Positions 32,481 through 41,257 of a stretch of DNA of 64,000 bases are shown here, piece by piece. Source of the DNA: JBCBKL01 sp038521825 (lineage in GTDB: Bacteria; Pseudomonadota; Alphaproteobacteria; Rhodobacterales; Rhodobacteraceae); NCBI GenBank assembly GCA_038521825.1, contig JBCBKL010000015.1:42922-106921 (forward strand), in the 5' to 3' direction. The stretch's first letter is position 1; every line of letters begins with the position of its first letter. A program made the translations under genes and the position numbers. The notes below the pieces were generated by a model. It was not told the origin of the DNA, did not search any database, and was given only the letters and a program-made list of their open reading frames with translations.

Positions 32481-32798
32481 CACGTTTCTCCTTGTTCAGT
32501 ATTAGGCAAAAGTTGTCGACAGCTGCTCGGTTTTGGGTCGAATGCAGCTGCTAAGGTTGACATTGTCAAACAAGGTCTCGAATTTCAATCGGGGGTAGAA
32601 TTTTGGACGAGTTTGGGCGAATCCTTGCGACCGCCAGATTTGAACAGGCCTAGAAGAGCTCCCAGTCCCACGCGGTTGGGATCACGGCGCTGTTGGCAAA
32701 GAAGCATCTTTTTAAGAGATATAGCAGGTCTGCGATTGCCAACAAATGCCCATGGCCCCAACGCGCAGACATCACCAATATCTGCCAGCTCTACTTGC
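32481..32798 (-). promoter_or_regulatory. Upstream control region of the RiPP cluster
   Basis: A 318-base gene-free region on the upstream side of the precursor gene. It holds a perfect 13-base dyad TTGACATTGTCAA at 32557-32569 (which contains a -35-like TTGACA on both strands), two CAGCTGC copies around 32521-32552, and an inverted repeat GTTGGCAA (32692-32699)/TTGCCAAC (32736-32743). On the minus strand TTGTTG and TATATC, 16 bases apart (32745-32718), form a possible promoter. Any of these could be the regulator site; no regulator gene lies inside the cluster. Confidence 0.4.
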
Positions 32799-33425
32799 TC
32801 ACTCGGCGCCGCTTATGTTGCCGCAAAGGGCTGGAAGGCCCGTGATTTCACCCTCGCGGACAACCTCAGGCGCGTAGGCTTTGCGGGCAAAGACCTCAGC
32901 GACCATGGGTTCGAAAACCTCAATCGGCTCCATCGGATAATCAGGGTCAAAACTCGATTGATCCCAGTGCTCGCAGAAGGCCGCACAGGTGTCGAAAAGA
33001 GGGTGGTCGCGGAAACGGTCCCTGGCGTTGCGGTCCCAGCCGTAATGGTGGCCGTAGTACAGCGTCTGGAAGATGCCGTGGTGTTCGACGGTCCATGACA
33101 CCTCCCAGCGGACAAAGGGACGGATGATTTCGGCGGACATGCGATCGTGGTTCTGCGGGGCAAGCCCGTCGCCCACATCGTGCAACAATGCACCAATGAC
33201 CCAATCCAGATCCGCTCCGGCGCGCACGGCACGGGTTGCCGATTGAAGGCCGTGCTCCAGCCGCGTGATCTTGTAGCCTTCTAGCGTTGCGTCACCCGCG
33301 CGGCGTAGCTCATCCAAGACACGATCGGCGGTCATCGCAAGAAATGGTTTCTCGAGCTCTTCAAGCAGCTCGTAATCTTCCCTGGTGCCATCCTTCATGG
33401 CCGTGAAGCTTACGGTTTCACTCAT
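32799..33425 (-). CDS. HD-domain protein, PhnZ/TmpB-like oxygenase candidate
   Basis: A 208-residue HD-domain protein. The ligand pattern is Y51...L-E-H58-G-L-Q, H82-D83 (ALLHDVGDG), then H115-H116 (TVEHHG). The LEHxLQ motif is that of the mixed-valent di-iron oxygenases PhnZ and TmpB rather than of phosphohydrolases, which lack it. PhnZ cleaves the C-P bond of a 1-hydroxyphosphonate to phosphate and a carboxylate. It is coupled (4-base overlap) to a PhyH-type dioxygenase, as PhnZ is to PhnY*. The exact Tyr/Glu gate of PhnZ does not align cleanly, so the substrate is uncertain. Confidence 0.62.
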   Translation of the reverse strand: MSETVSFTAMKDGTREDYELLEELEKPFLAMTADRVLDELRRAGDATLEGYKITRLEHGLQSATRAVRAGADLDWVIGALLHDVGDGLAPQNHDRMSAEIIRPFVRWEVSWTVEHHGIFQTLYYGHHYGWDRNARDRFRDHPLFDTCAAFCEHWDQSSFDPDYPMEPIEVFEPMVAEVFARKAYAPEVVREGEITGLPALCGNISGAE

Positions 33426-34288
33426 GTCTCGGCTCCTGTCCCGTATAGCGCCACGTCTTTTTGTGCGCCTGCCGCAAGGGTTGTCGCCTGACCCTCGAGA
33501 ATTTGGTCATAAAGCTCAAGATCAGCGGGGTGAAAAAGGGCCCGGGCGCCCGCGATGCAATCCCAACCTCCAGCGGGCGTTGCACCCCGAACAGGCATAG
33601 CCCAATCGCGGCCGGGCGCATGGTCACGCACCTCGGGCGTGACATAGCGGATCGCCAGACCGATCCGACGACCATCGCTTTGATTGGGCCCCGATGCGTG
33701 AAAGCAGCGGCCGTGATGCAGTGACATTTCTCCCGGTTTGAGTGGCCCGTGCCTCGCTTCCGCTTCGTTGATGCCCGGAATGGATTGGCCGCGGGACAAA
33801 AGATTGTTGGGATCGAACGTGTCGTTATGCGCGACCAAGCGACCTTTGTGGCTGCCTGGAATGAAGCGCATGCAACCGGCCTCGATGGTGACGTCCGACA
33901 AAGCGACCCAAGCCGTCACCTCGTGGTCGGTCTCGCCCATGCCCCAATAGGTGATGTCCTGATGCCACGAGACTGTCTGCGTGCTCATTGGCTCCTTGAT
34001 AAAAAGCTCGACGGACCAAGCCAGAAGGTTGGGCCCAAGAACCGCCTCGACATGGTCCAGTATGGTGGGCGTCCGCGCGAGATCGGCTAGCAGCGGAAGG
34101 ACAACATGGCCGTTTACCCGGAAAAACTGATCCAGCCCGTGACCTCCGGCCCCCGCCCGATGACCGGCCTCCAAGGCTTCGATTTGGGCGCGCAGATGGC
34201 TGACTGCGGCGGCCGAGAAAATCCGGAGGCCCGACACATACCCGTTCTTTCGGTACTGATCGACAAGATCGCCTGTTGCATCAAGCAT
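33422..34288 (-). CDS. PhyH-type Fe(II)/2-oxoglutarate dioxygenase
   Basis: A 288-residue phytanoyl-CoA dioxygenase-family enzyme. Iron ligands are H109-Q-D111 in SWHQDITYWG and a distal His, probably His197 in HHGRCFHASGPN, with the 2-oxoglutarate Arg in DGRRIGLAIRY (R207 or R208). The pairing with an HD-domain gene suggests PhnY*-like hydroxylation of a phosphonate before cleavage, but PhyH proteins accept many substrates. The stop overlaps the HD gene start. It diverges from a LysR gene across 97 bases that hold a strong palindrome. Confidence 0.8.
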   Translation of the reverse strand: MLDATGDLVDQYRKNGYVSGLRIFSAAAVSHLRAQIEALEAGHRAGAGGHGLDQFFRVNGHVVLPLLADLARTPTILDHVEAVLGPNLLAWSVELFIKEPMSTQTVSWHQDITYWGMGETDHEVTAWVALSDVTIEAGCMRFIPGSHKGRLVAHNDTFDPNNLLSRGQSIPGINEAEARHGPLKPGEMSLHHGRCFHASGPNQSDGRRIGLAIRYVTPEVRDHAPGRDWAMPVRGATPAGGWDCIAGARALFHPADLELYDQILEGQATTLAAGAQKDVALYGTGAET

Positions 34289-34358
34289 AGCGTGTTCCTT
34301 CGGTTTTAATCGACGCTACAGGCTTCTTCGCCAAGGAGAAGACGGAGTTATTGTCCAA

Positions 34359-34381
34359 GAGGATAAGCTGAGCTTATCCTC
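34359..34381. promoter_or_regulatory. Perfect palindrome, LysR operator candidate
   Basis: Eleven-base perfect arms (GAGGATAAGCT and its complement) flank a single central G. The centre contains TAAGCTGAGCTTA, an exact T-N11-A LysR box. It ends 4 bases before the LysR start codon and sits between divergent LysR and PhyH genes, so it likely controls both. Confidence 0.75.
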
Positions 34382-34385
34382 ATGC

Positions 34386-35258
34386 ATGGCCAAACGGATC
34401 CCATCCCTGAACTGGCTGCGTGTTTTCGAGGCCGCTGCACGTACGGGCAGCTTTGCGCGCGCCGCCGAGCGTCTTGCCATGTCAGCACCCGCGGTCAGCC
34501 AGCAGGTGCGGGCGCTCGAAGATCACTTGGGACTTCGTCTTTTTCAGCGTGCTGCGGCGGGCGTCACTCTGACCGAGGAGGGGCGAAGCCTGCTGGTCAT
34601 CGTAAGCGACTCCCTTGGCCGGATAGAGACGGCTGTTGACGCGCTTTCTGCTCCCAAAAATCCGCCTCTGGTGATCGGGGTGTCGATGACGCTCCATCTG
34701 GGGTGGCTTGGGCCACGGCTTCCGGCATTCATCGCGGCGAACCCGGACATTTCGTTGCAGTTTCATGGGCTGATCGGACGGCCAGAGACGCCGCCACGGG
34801 ATGCGGCGCTTTGGATCGCCTTTGGCCAGCCACCGCCCGGAACGGAAAGTGTGCCACTCTTTGGTGAGCGATTGGTTCCCGTCGCACATCCATCGTTGGC
34901 CAAAGAAATCCGGTGTCCCGAAGACATGCATGGGCATACGCTCATCGAGGTATTGGATCACCGGAAGAACTGGGCCCAAGTCTTCGGATTGGACGTATTG
35001 CCGCGGACCACGCGGATGGTCAATGTCGACACTACGCTGGCCGCATTGAGCCTCGCCGGAGCAGGTTGCGGTTTGGCCCTCGCGCGTCCGCCAGCGAGCG
35101 ACGATCTGGTGGTGCGGAATGGACTTGTTCCGTGTATGGAAGAGTTCGCGGTGGAGGGGGTCGAGAGTTATTTTCTCGTCTGGCCCAAGGGGGCAAGGCT
35201 GAGTGTGGACGCGGATGCCTTTCGAAAATGGCTCATTGCGCAATTGACCTCGGCCTAG
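34386..35258 (+). CDS. LysR-family transcriptional regulator (GcvA-like)
   Basis: A 290-residue LysR regulator. The DNA-binding part opens RIPSLNWLRVFEAAARTGSFARAAERLAMSAP and continues QQVRALEDHLGLRLFQR, the GcvA/AmpR subgroup form. The effector domain follows (PPLVIGVSMTLHLGWLGPRLP). The palindrome immediately before the ATG leaves no room for a normal ribosome binding site, so the message may be leaderless or use a weak site, and binding there should shut off its own gene. It probably controls the divergent PhyH-HD pair. Confidence 0.92.
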   Translation: MAKRIPSLNWLRVFEAAARTGSFARAAERLAMSAPAVSQQVRALEDHLGLRLFQRAAAGVTLTEEGRSLLVIVSDSLGRIETAVDALSAPKNPPLVIGVSMTLHLGWLGPRLPAFIAANPDISLQFHGLIGRPETPPRDAALWIAFGQPPPGTESVPLFGERLVPVAHPSLAKEIRCPEDMHGHTLIEVLDHRKNWAQVFGLDVLPRTTRMVNVDTTLAALSLAGAGCGLALARPPASDDLVVRNGLVPCMEEFAVEGVESYFLVWPKGARLSVDADAFRKWLIAQLTSA

Positions 35259-35444
35259 GCTGAGCTGGATCTGGCAGCTAGACAAGAATTCGTTCTGTAG
35301 GCACGAACGATGGTCGCATCGAGCCAGGGTCCCAACCGTCTCGTACAAAACTGGCTTTCTTGGCCTGGTCCGCTGGCGCTTTCAGTCCGGGTGTAATTGC
35401 GCGATGCTCTGATCCGGATCCCGGATTTGGCGAAGGGAAGGCTT

Positions 35445-36290
35445 ATGCAGGACGGTTTGGTGCGACGCGGACCGGTGTTGTTGCGTGCGGTTGGTCACGT
35501 AAGGCGGTTGATGGCCAACAAGGATTTGGGCCTGATCGCTGCCGGCGTCGCCTTTTATTCTATCCTGTCGATCTTTCCCGGCATCGCTGCCACCATCGCA
35601 CTTTGGGGTTTGATCGGTGATCCCGCCCGCGCTTTGGAAGAGGTGGCGCGCTACAAGGCGCTTTTGCCCGCGGATGTCTATGCTCTGATCGAGGCTCAGT
35701 TGCTTCAGCTGGTCGATGCGGACGGGTTGACACTGGGCTGGGCCTCGATCCTGTCATTCGGTCTCGCCATCTGGACGGCGCGGGCAGGGGTGGCGGCGCT
35801 GATCCGCGGTCTTAACGCGATTTACGAGGTGCCGAACCGGGGCGGCTTCTGGCACGCGGTACAGGCGCTGTTTCTGACGCTTTGTCTTATCGTCGTGGCC
35901 GTGGTTGCACTTGGCAGCGTGGTCATCGCGCCTGTCGTTCTGAGCTTTGTCGATCTGGGGCCATGGACAGCCTGGGGCCTTGCCCTGCTGCGTTGGACCA
36001 TTGCGCTGGTTGTTCTACTGGCGGCTTTTGCATTGGTCTATCGAATTGGTCCTAATGTTGCTGCGCGCGAGCACGGGTTTCTCACGGCAGGCGGTGTAAT
36101 TGCCGCCGTTGGCTGGGCGATCGCTTCGGCAGGCTTTTCCGTCTATCTGGCGAATTTCGGCAACTACAACGAGGTCTATGGCTCTATCGGTGCGGTGATC
36201 GCGATGCTGATGTGGCTCTATATTAGCGCGTGGCTGGTTCTGCTGGGAGGGGCGCTGAATGCAGCCCTGAACACTAGCCGAGAACGCTGA
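35445..36290 (+). CDS. YihY/BrkB family inner-membrane protein
   Basis: A 281-residue membrane protein with about six transmembrane segments. The family pattern is visible: GLIAAGVAFYSILSIFPGI, a helix around YALIEAQLLQL, LIRGLNAIYEVPNRGGFW and NYNEVYGSIGAVIAMLMWLY near the C-terminus. The ATG at 35445 behind AAGGGAAGG is preferred over a TTG 48 bases upstream. The family is widespread and its function is not established. Its last 17 bases overlap the end of the convergent AEC transporter gene. Confidence 0.85.
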   Translation: MQDGLVRRGPVLLRAVGHVRRLMANKDLGLIAAGVAFYSILSIFPGIAATIALWGLIGDPARALEEVARYKALLPADVYALIEAQLLQLVDADGLTLGWASILSFGLAIWTARAGVAALIRGLNAIYEVPNRGGFWHAVQALFLTLCLIVVAVVALGSVVIAPVVLSFVDLGPWTAWGLALLRWTIALVVLLAAFALVYRIGPNVAAREHGFLTAGGVIAAVGWAIASAGFSVYLANFGNYNEVYGSIGAVIAMLMWLYISAWLVLLGGALNAALNTSRER

Positions 36291-37203
36291 GCCAGAGCCA
36301 AACCGAGAAGATCGAGACGGCCGTTGCCAGCAGAACAGAGGAGGCCGCGACGCGCTTCGCCCGTCCGTACATGTTGGCAAAGATATAGGCGTTGAACCCC
36401 GGCGCCATGGACGCGGTCAGCACGGCGGAGCGTAAGAAGTCCTGCGGTAGGTCCAGCGCTGTACCCAGACCCCAGGTGATGGCCGGGTGGACCAGCAAGG
36501 CAATGGCGCATACCATAGCGATGGTGGGCAAGCTGCCTTCGGGTCTGTACTGGAAGAGAATACCGCCAAGCGCAAAGAGGGCGGCAGGCAACGCGGCGCT
36601 GATCAAAAGGTCCAGCGCGTCCGAGACGACACCGGGTATGGGGATATTCCCGATGTTGAATACAAAGCCCAGACCGATGGCGATGACGAGCGCGTTCTGA
36701 AACATGGCCTTAAGGACGCTGGCGGCCATATTGCGGGCCGGTTGTCCCCGGCTCTTGACGATCTCCATGACGGTAATGCCCAGCCCGTAGCAGAACGGCG
36801 AATGGATCGCGACGATCGCATAGTTCGCCACAAGGGCGTCGGATCCATAGGCGCGTTCGGTGATGGGCAGGCCCAGCAGGACCGAGTTCGAGAAGAGGCA
36901 ACAGAACCCAATGGCAACGCAGTCTTCCCAATCACGGTCGAAAAGGTAGCGAGCGCCGATAATCCCCAGAACGAAACAGCTTGCCGCGCCGGCGTAAAAC
37001 GAAAACAAAAGGGCGGGATCGAACCCGGTTGTCAGGTCCAGACGCGCGATGGCAGCAAAAAGCAGGCAGGGAATGGCGAAGTTCTGGGTGAACTTCATGA
37101 CGCCATCGATCCCTTCGACGGGGAAGAGCCCCCGCCAGACGGCGACATAGCCGAAGCCGATCACCAGAAAGACGGGCAGAATGACGTCGAGGAGGGTTTG
37201 CAT
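36274..37203 (-). CDS. AEC family transporter
   Basis: A 309-residue auxin-efflux-carrier-type membrane protein with about ten transmembrane helices. MQTLLDVILPVFLVIGFGY at the N-terminus, NFAIPCLLF and FSNSVLLGLPI in the first half and ASMAPGFNAYIFANMYGRA near the end are typical. The start at 37203 gives the family N-terminus; the open frame extends upstream without support. Members export small organic acids or similar compounds; the substrate is unknown. Confidence 0.88.
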   Translation of the reverse strand: MQTLLDVILPVFLVIGFGYVAVWRGLFPVEGIDGVMKFTQNFAIPCLLFAAIARLDLTTGFDPALLFSFYAGAASCFVLGIIGARYLFDRDWEDCVAIGFCCLFSNSVLLGLPITERAYGSDALVANYAIVAIHSPFCYGLGITVMEIVKSRGQPARNMAASVLKAMFQNALVIAIGLGFVFNIGNIPIPGVVSDALDLLISAALPAALFALGGILFQYRPEGSLPTIAMVCAIALLVHPAITWGLGTALDLPQDFLRSAVLTASMAPGFNAYIFANMYGRAKRVAASSVLLATAVSIFSVWLWLSVLG

Positions 37204-37278
37204 CGATCTTTCGTCAGGCGCGGCCAGAGAGCGTGGATGCCTCCAGCGGGAGTACTTCGGGAACAATGAAGACGCGCG

Positions 37279-38082
37279 TCAGGGCGCGGGTAATGTGATT
37301 TTCATCCCGTCAAAGGCGGGTTCGATGTTGGCGGGCGTTTCGGCCAGAATGGTTTCGTAATCGAGATCGATATGCATGTTGGTCAAGACCCCACGCTTTG
37401 GCTGCGCTTTCTCAAGCCATTCGAGCGATTGGGCCAGATGCGCGTGGGTTGGGTGCGGGTCGCGGCGCAGTGCGTCCAGGATCCAAACATCGAGATCCTG
37501 CAGCTGCGTCCAGGCTTCGTCCGGTATTTTCGCCACGTCCGGCAAATAGGCGAGCCCTGCGATGCGAAACCCAAGCGCATCGATGCTGCCGTGATTGACT
37601 TCGAACGGCGTGAATGTGATTGGCCCGGCCGCGCCGTCGATCGTCACATCCCCTTCGATCCCGTTGATGTCAAGGATCGGCGGATAGGGTGAGCTGGGTG
37701 GCTGGGTAAAGGCGTATCCAAAGCGGTTCAAAAGGGCGTTTGTCGTGTCGCCATCCGCGTAAACCGGCAGGCGGGCCCGCATGTTGAAGACGATCATGCG
37801 CAAATCGTCGATGCCATGCACGTGATCGGCATGGGCATGCGTATAGAGCACGGCATCAAGCCGCCCCACGCCCGCGTCCAGAAGCTGGCTGCGCAGATCG
37901 GGAGAGGTGTCGATGAGAACAGTTGTATTACCCTCTGCGCTGCTGCGCTCGACCAGCAGGGAACACCGCCGCCTTTGGTTCTTGGGGTTTGCCGGATCGC
38001 ATGCACCCCAATTGCCACCCAGGCGCGGTACGCCGCCGGAGGATCCGCAGCCGAGGATCGTGAAGGTCAGGGTGTCTGTCAT
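37279..38082 (-). CDS. Metallo-beta-lactamase-fold hydrolase, PhnP-like
   Basis: A 267-residue MBL-fold enzyme. It opens with TILGCGSSGGVPRLGGNWG, followed by LLIDT-type strand and the metal motif THAHADHVHGIDDLR; further His occur at VNHGSID and LTNMHIDLDY. This N-terminus is shared with PhnP, a cyclic phosphodiesterase, and with a broader MBL group that commonly follows tatD in Rhodobacterales. The ATG at 38082 overlaps the tatD stop, so the start is secure although the frame is open upstream. Confidence 0.85.
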   Translation of the reverse strand: MTDTLTFTILGCGSSGGVPRLGGNWGACDPANPKNQRRRCSLLVERSSAEGNTTVLIDTSPDLRSQLLDAGVGRLDAVLYTHAHADHVHGIDDLRMIVFNMRARLPVYADGDTTNALLNRFGYAFTQPPSSPYPPILDINGIEGDVTIDGAAGPITFTPFEVNHGSIDALGFRIAGLAYLPDVAKIPDEAWTQLQDLDVWILDALRRDPHPTHAHLAQSLEWLEKAQPKRGVLTNMHIDLDYETILAETPANIEPAFDGMKITLPAP

Positions 38083-38879
38083 GCAGCCTCGGACCAGGCG
38101 GCGGCTTTTGAAAAGAGCCGGTCGAAATTGGCCTGGGTGGCGGCAGCAAATTCGGCATAACCCACGCCAAAGATCTCGGCTCCCTTGCGCGCCGTATGCG
38201 CGGTATAGGCCGGCTCGTTCCGTTTGCCCCGGTGGGGTGGCGGGGCGAGGTAGGGGGCATCGGTTTCGACGAGGATCCGGTCGAGAGGGGCCTCGGCGAA
38301 GATATCCCTCAAAGCCTGGCTTTTGGGAAATGCTGCAATGCCCGACATCGACAGGTAAAACCCCAGATCGAGGGCGGACCGAGCGAGTGCTGCGCCGGAG
38401 GAAAAGCAATGCATCACGCATGTATAGGCGCCGTTCTTCATCTCTTCACCAAGGGTCTGCGCCATGTCTTCGTCGGCGTCCCGCGCGTGGACGATCAGTG
38501 GCAGCCTCGTGGCGCGCGCGGCTGCGATATGCACCCTAAGCGATTGCTGCTGCTGCTCGGCGCTATCGGCGGTGTAGTGATAATCGAGTCCGGTTTCTCC
38601 GATGCCCACGAATTTCGGGTGTCGGGCCAGCGCGATCAGCTCGTCGACGGTGACCATTGGCTCGGCCGCGGCGCTCATCGGATGGGTTCCGGCCGCGTAG
38701 AAAACCGGCCCATGCGCCTCTGCGATGGCGCGCACCTTGGGTTCTTCGCGCAGCCTGGTACAGATCGTGACCATCCGGGTCACCCCCGCCTCTGCCGCGC
38801 GGGTGATCACGCCATCCAGATCCTCGAAATCCGGGAAGTCGAGATGGCAATGGCTGTCGGTGATTTCAGGCGGTGTCAT
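38079..38879 (-). CDS. TatD-family hydrolase
   Basis: A 266-residue metal-dependent TIM-barrel hydrolase. Metal ligands appear as DSHCHLDFPDF (8-18), GIGETGLDYHY, LPLIVHARDADED, MHCFSSG and VETDAPYLAPPPHRGKRNEP, in family order. TatD proteins are DNases acting on 3' ends and are linked to DNA repair or turnover. It overlaps both holB upstream and the MBL gene downstream by 4 bases. Confidence 0.93.
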   Translation of the reverse strand: MTPPEITDSHCHLDFPDFEDLDGVITRAAEAGVTRMVTICTRLREEPKVRAIAEAHGPVFYAAGTHPMSAAAEPMVTVDELIALARHPKFVGIGETGLDYHYTADSAEQQQQSLRVHIAAARATRLPLIVHARDADEDMAQTLGEEMKNGAYTCVMHCFSSGAALARSALDLGFYLSMSGIAAFPKSQALRDIFAEAPLDRILVETDAPYLAPPPHRGKRNEPAYTAHTARKGAEIFGVGYAEFAAATQANFDRLFSKAAAWSEAA

Positions 38880-39988
38880 GCGGCGGTCTCGCGGAGCTTG
38901 AACAGCGTATCTAGGACGAGTGCGGCGGGGTCAAGGTTGACCGCTTTGCCATGCCGGGCCCGCGATAGGGCGGTCTGGGCGGTTTCGGCCCAGAGGCGTG
39001 CCTGATGCGGATGGGGGGCAAGGCGTGCCAGGATCGCGGCCTCGTTCGGAGCTGCCTCGATTGTGGGTGGCGCGCCGGTTGCACCGGTGCGAGCGAGGCG
39101 GGTCAGCGCTACATCAAGAAGTGTCAGCAGGAGGTCGAGCTTGCCATCGGCCCCACGTTGGGCCGCAGCTTCGGCGAGCTTCAGGGCGCGGCCCCGATCG
39201 AGTTGCGGCAGGGTTCCCAGCAGCCCGATGATCTCGGCGTAGATCTGAAGCCCGCCCAGCAGCGACAAGCGCACGGCTTCGCCGACTGACCCGCCGCTGA
39301 GTTCGGACAGTGCGGCGGCGTCCCTCGCAGTTTCCAGACCAGCTTGGTCAAGCGCGGCATCCATATCGGTGGGCGTTAGCGTCGCGAGCCGCAACGTCCG
39401 GCACCGCGAACGGATCGTGGGCAGCAGGCGTGACGGCTGATGAGAGACGAGGAGCAGGGTGGCACGTGCAGGTGGCTCTTCGAGCATCTTCAAGAGCGCG
39501 TTGGCGGCGTTCACATTCATCTCGTCTGCGCTGTCCACAATCACAACCCGCCGTCCGCCATCAGCGGCCGAAAGCTGAAAGAAGCCTGAAAGCTTTCGCA
39601 CATCATCCACCACGATATCGCTGCGCATCCGGTCGCCCTTGTCGTTCGGGCTGCGGGTGACGGAAAAGAGGCCCGGTTCCGATCCAGCTGCGACCCGGCG
39701 CGCGACGGGATGTTCGGTGTCGATATCCAGTGTGGTCGCAGGTGGCGGGCCACCGAACATGTCATCTCCGCCGGGATCGGGGGTGGCCAGCAGAAAGCGG
39801 GCGATGCGCCATGCAAGCGTCGCCTTGCCAACGCCGCGGGGGCCGTTGAGCAGCCACGCATGGTGCAGCCGCCCTGTGTTGAAGGCATCGAGTAATGTGT
39901 TCTGAGCAGCATCCTGACCGAAGATCCGGGCCGCCTCGCGCGGATGCGGAGCGCCGGGAATCTGATCTGGGGCAGGCAGGTCGGACAT
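38876..39988 (-). CDS. holB: DNA polymerase III subunit delta'
   Basis: A 370-residue clamp-loader subunit. HHAWLLNGPRGVGKATLAWRI is the P-loop region, DVRKLSGFFQLSAADGGRRVVIVDSADEMN the Walker B region, and NALLKMLEEPPARATLLLVSH with SRCR is the sensor segment with the SRC motif characteristic of delta' and gamma subunits. The zinc-finger Cys of gamma are absent. It is the first of three coupled genes (holB, tatD, MBL). In related genomes tmk usually lies just upstream; here that position is taken by an AlkD-like gene. Confidence 0.93.
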   Translation of the reverse strand: MSDLPAPDQIPGAPHPREAARIFGQDAAQNTLLDAFNTGRLHHAWLLNGPRGVGKATLAWRIARFLLATPDPGGDDMFGGPPPATTLDIDTEHPVARRVAAGSEPGLFSVTRSPNDKGDRMRSDIVVDDVRKLSGFFQLSAADGGRRVVIVDSADEMNVNAANALLKMLEEPPARATLLLVSHQPSRLLPTIRSRCRTLRLATLTPTDMDAALDQAGLETARDAAALSELSGGSVGEAVRLSLLGGLQIYAEIIGLLGTLPQLDRGRALKLAEAAAQRGADGKLDLLLTLLDVALTRLARTGATGAPPTIEAAPNEAAILARLAPHPHQARLWAETAQTALSRARHGKAVNLDPAALVLDTLFKLRETAA

Positions 39989-40027
39989 GAGGATTGATTA
40001 ACAGGCTGGTCTGACGGGGGAAATGGG

Positions 40028-40708
40028 TCAGACGAGATACTTTGCAGCCTCCTTGCGGGCAAAAGGCTTCATCGTCGCGCTATGCGCCGCCAGGAATTCG
40101 CGCACGCGGTCGGGGTCGTGTTTCGAAAGGTCGCGCAACCACCAGGCTACCGCCTTTTGAATGAACCATTCCTTGTCGTCGACATAAGCAGCCACCCACC
40201 CAAGAACCCGTTGACGTATCGCCAGATCGGCTGGTTTGGGGTGGTTCTGCTTTGTCCAGGGTAGGGTGATGACCAGCGCGGCGCGCTTTGTCCAAAGATG
40301 ATCCGAGCGGATCCAGGGCTCAACCTCGTCAATGCGGATGGGCTCAGCGACCAGACGTTTCTGCCCCGCCATGCAAACGTGATCGGCAATGGCCCAGCTG
40401 TCGAACTGGGGCACCCATGATTTGATCAGCCCCCATGCCGTGGCATCATCGAGCCGTATCCGCGCCTGCGTCAGCAACTTGGCGGCTGCGATCCGGGCTT
40501 CGTGGATGTCGGTTTTCCAAAGCGCGTCCGCAAGGGCGACGCGCGTCTGAATATCCAACGCCCGCCGCCACTCTTTCGTCAGATCGTTGAGAACGGGGTT
40601 GGGTGTGCCCAGAAACGTGCGGTCGGTCTTGTGATACGCCTTCGCTCCGGCTGCCCGGTCCGCATCGCCGTGAGCCCGAATAGCGTCGAGCGCTGCCTGC
40701 GGCGTCAC
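40028..40708 (-). CDS. DNA alkylation repair protein, AlkD-like
   Basis: A 226-residue all-helical protein of the HEAT-repeat DNA glycosylase family. LNDLTKEWRRAL, AAAKLLTQAR, WVPQFDSWAIADHVCM, WTKRAALVITLPW and EWFIQKAVAWWLRDLSKHDP are family segments; the last carries the conserved W-R and K-A-V/I that contact DNA. It would remove bulky or cationic alkylated bases such as 7- or 3-methylpurines. The GTG start at 40708 overlaps the stop of the PNPOx-type gene. Confidence 0.85.
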   Translation of the reverse strand: MTPQAALDAIRAHGDADRAAGAKAYHKTDRTFLGTPNPVLNDLTKEWRRALDIQTRVALADALWKTDIHEARIAAAKLLTQARIRLDDATAWGLIKSWVPQFDSWAIADHVCMAGQKRLVAEPIRIDEVEPWIRSDHLWTKRAALVITLPWTKQNHPKPADLAIRQRVLGWVAAYVDDKEWFIQKAVAWWLRDLSKHDPDRVREFLAAHSATMKPFARKEAAKYLV

Positions 40709-41256
40709 CCTTCCGATCCGAGGATATGGGTCGGGGCCCCGTCAATTGTCATTTGGTTGCGGTTTTCCCAGTGGGTTTGAATCCCCTCGCTGCCTTTCTG
40801 ATCGGCCCATTTGGCCAGTACGTCCCGTTCGCCAGCGTAGTCGTAGAACGGAACCGCATACCCGCAGGAGGTCTGCAGCATGTCGACATGCATGTCGTAG
40901 ATCTGGCGCGCACCGTTGGATGGTTCGAACATGGCGTTCAGCTCCGCAAATGCAGCGTCCCGGGAGTGCAGCGTCTGGGCCGTCCCATAGGCGCGCATGA
41001 TCATGGGCCGCGTTTCGAAGCCGCACCACATCAGGGTCATCCGGTTTATGGCGGCCAAGTGGCCCGCGGTCTCATTCCCGCTGCCCGTGAGGTTGCGCCA
41101 GATAATGCGGTTGGGGCCCATCACCCGCAGGCTGTCCATCCCCTTGGGTGAGAGGTTAACGCGGCCATCGGGCGCGGCGGTGCCGACAAAAAAGAGGTGC
41201 TGGGCTTCGACAAAGCTCTGGTGGTCGTCTGTCAGGTGATCAAATTGCTTTGCCAT
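40705..41256 (-). CDS. Pyridoxamine 5'-phosphate oxidase-fold protein
   Basis: A 183-residue flavin-binding split-barrel protein. QHLFFVGTAAPDGRVNLSPKG and RIIWRNLTGSGNET are the FMN-site segments of the PNPOx-like family; the C-terminal part is of the longer group without the pyridoxal-specific motifs, so it is not the housekeeping PdxH. Substrate unknown. It begins 1 base after the glmS stop, apparently as part of the glmU-glmS unit. Confidence 0.82.
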   Translation of the reverse strand: MAKQFDHLTDDHQSFVEAQHLFFVGTAAPDGRVNLSPKGMDSLRVMGPNRIIWRNLTGSGNETAGHLAAINRMTLMWCGFETRPMIMRAYGTAQTLHSRDAAFAELNAMFEPSNGARQIYDMHVDMLQTSCGYAVPFYDYAGERDVLAKWADQKGSEGIQTHWENRNQMTIDGAPTHILGSEG

Positions 41257-41257
41257 A

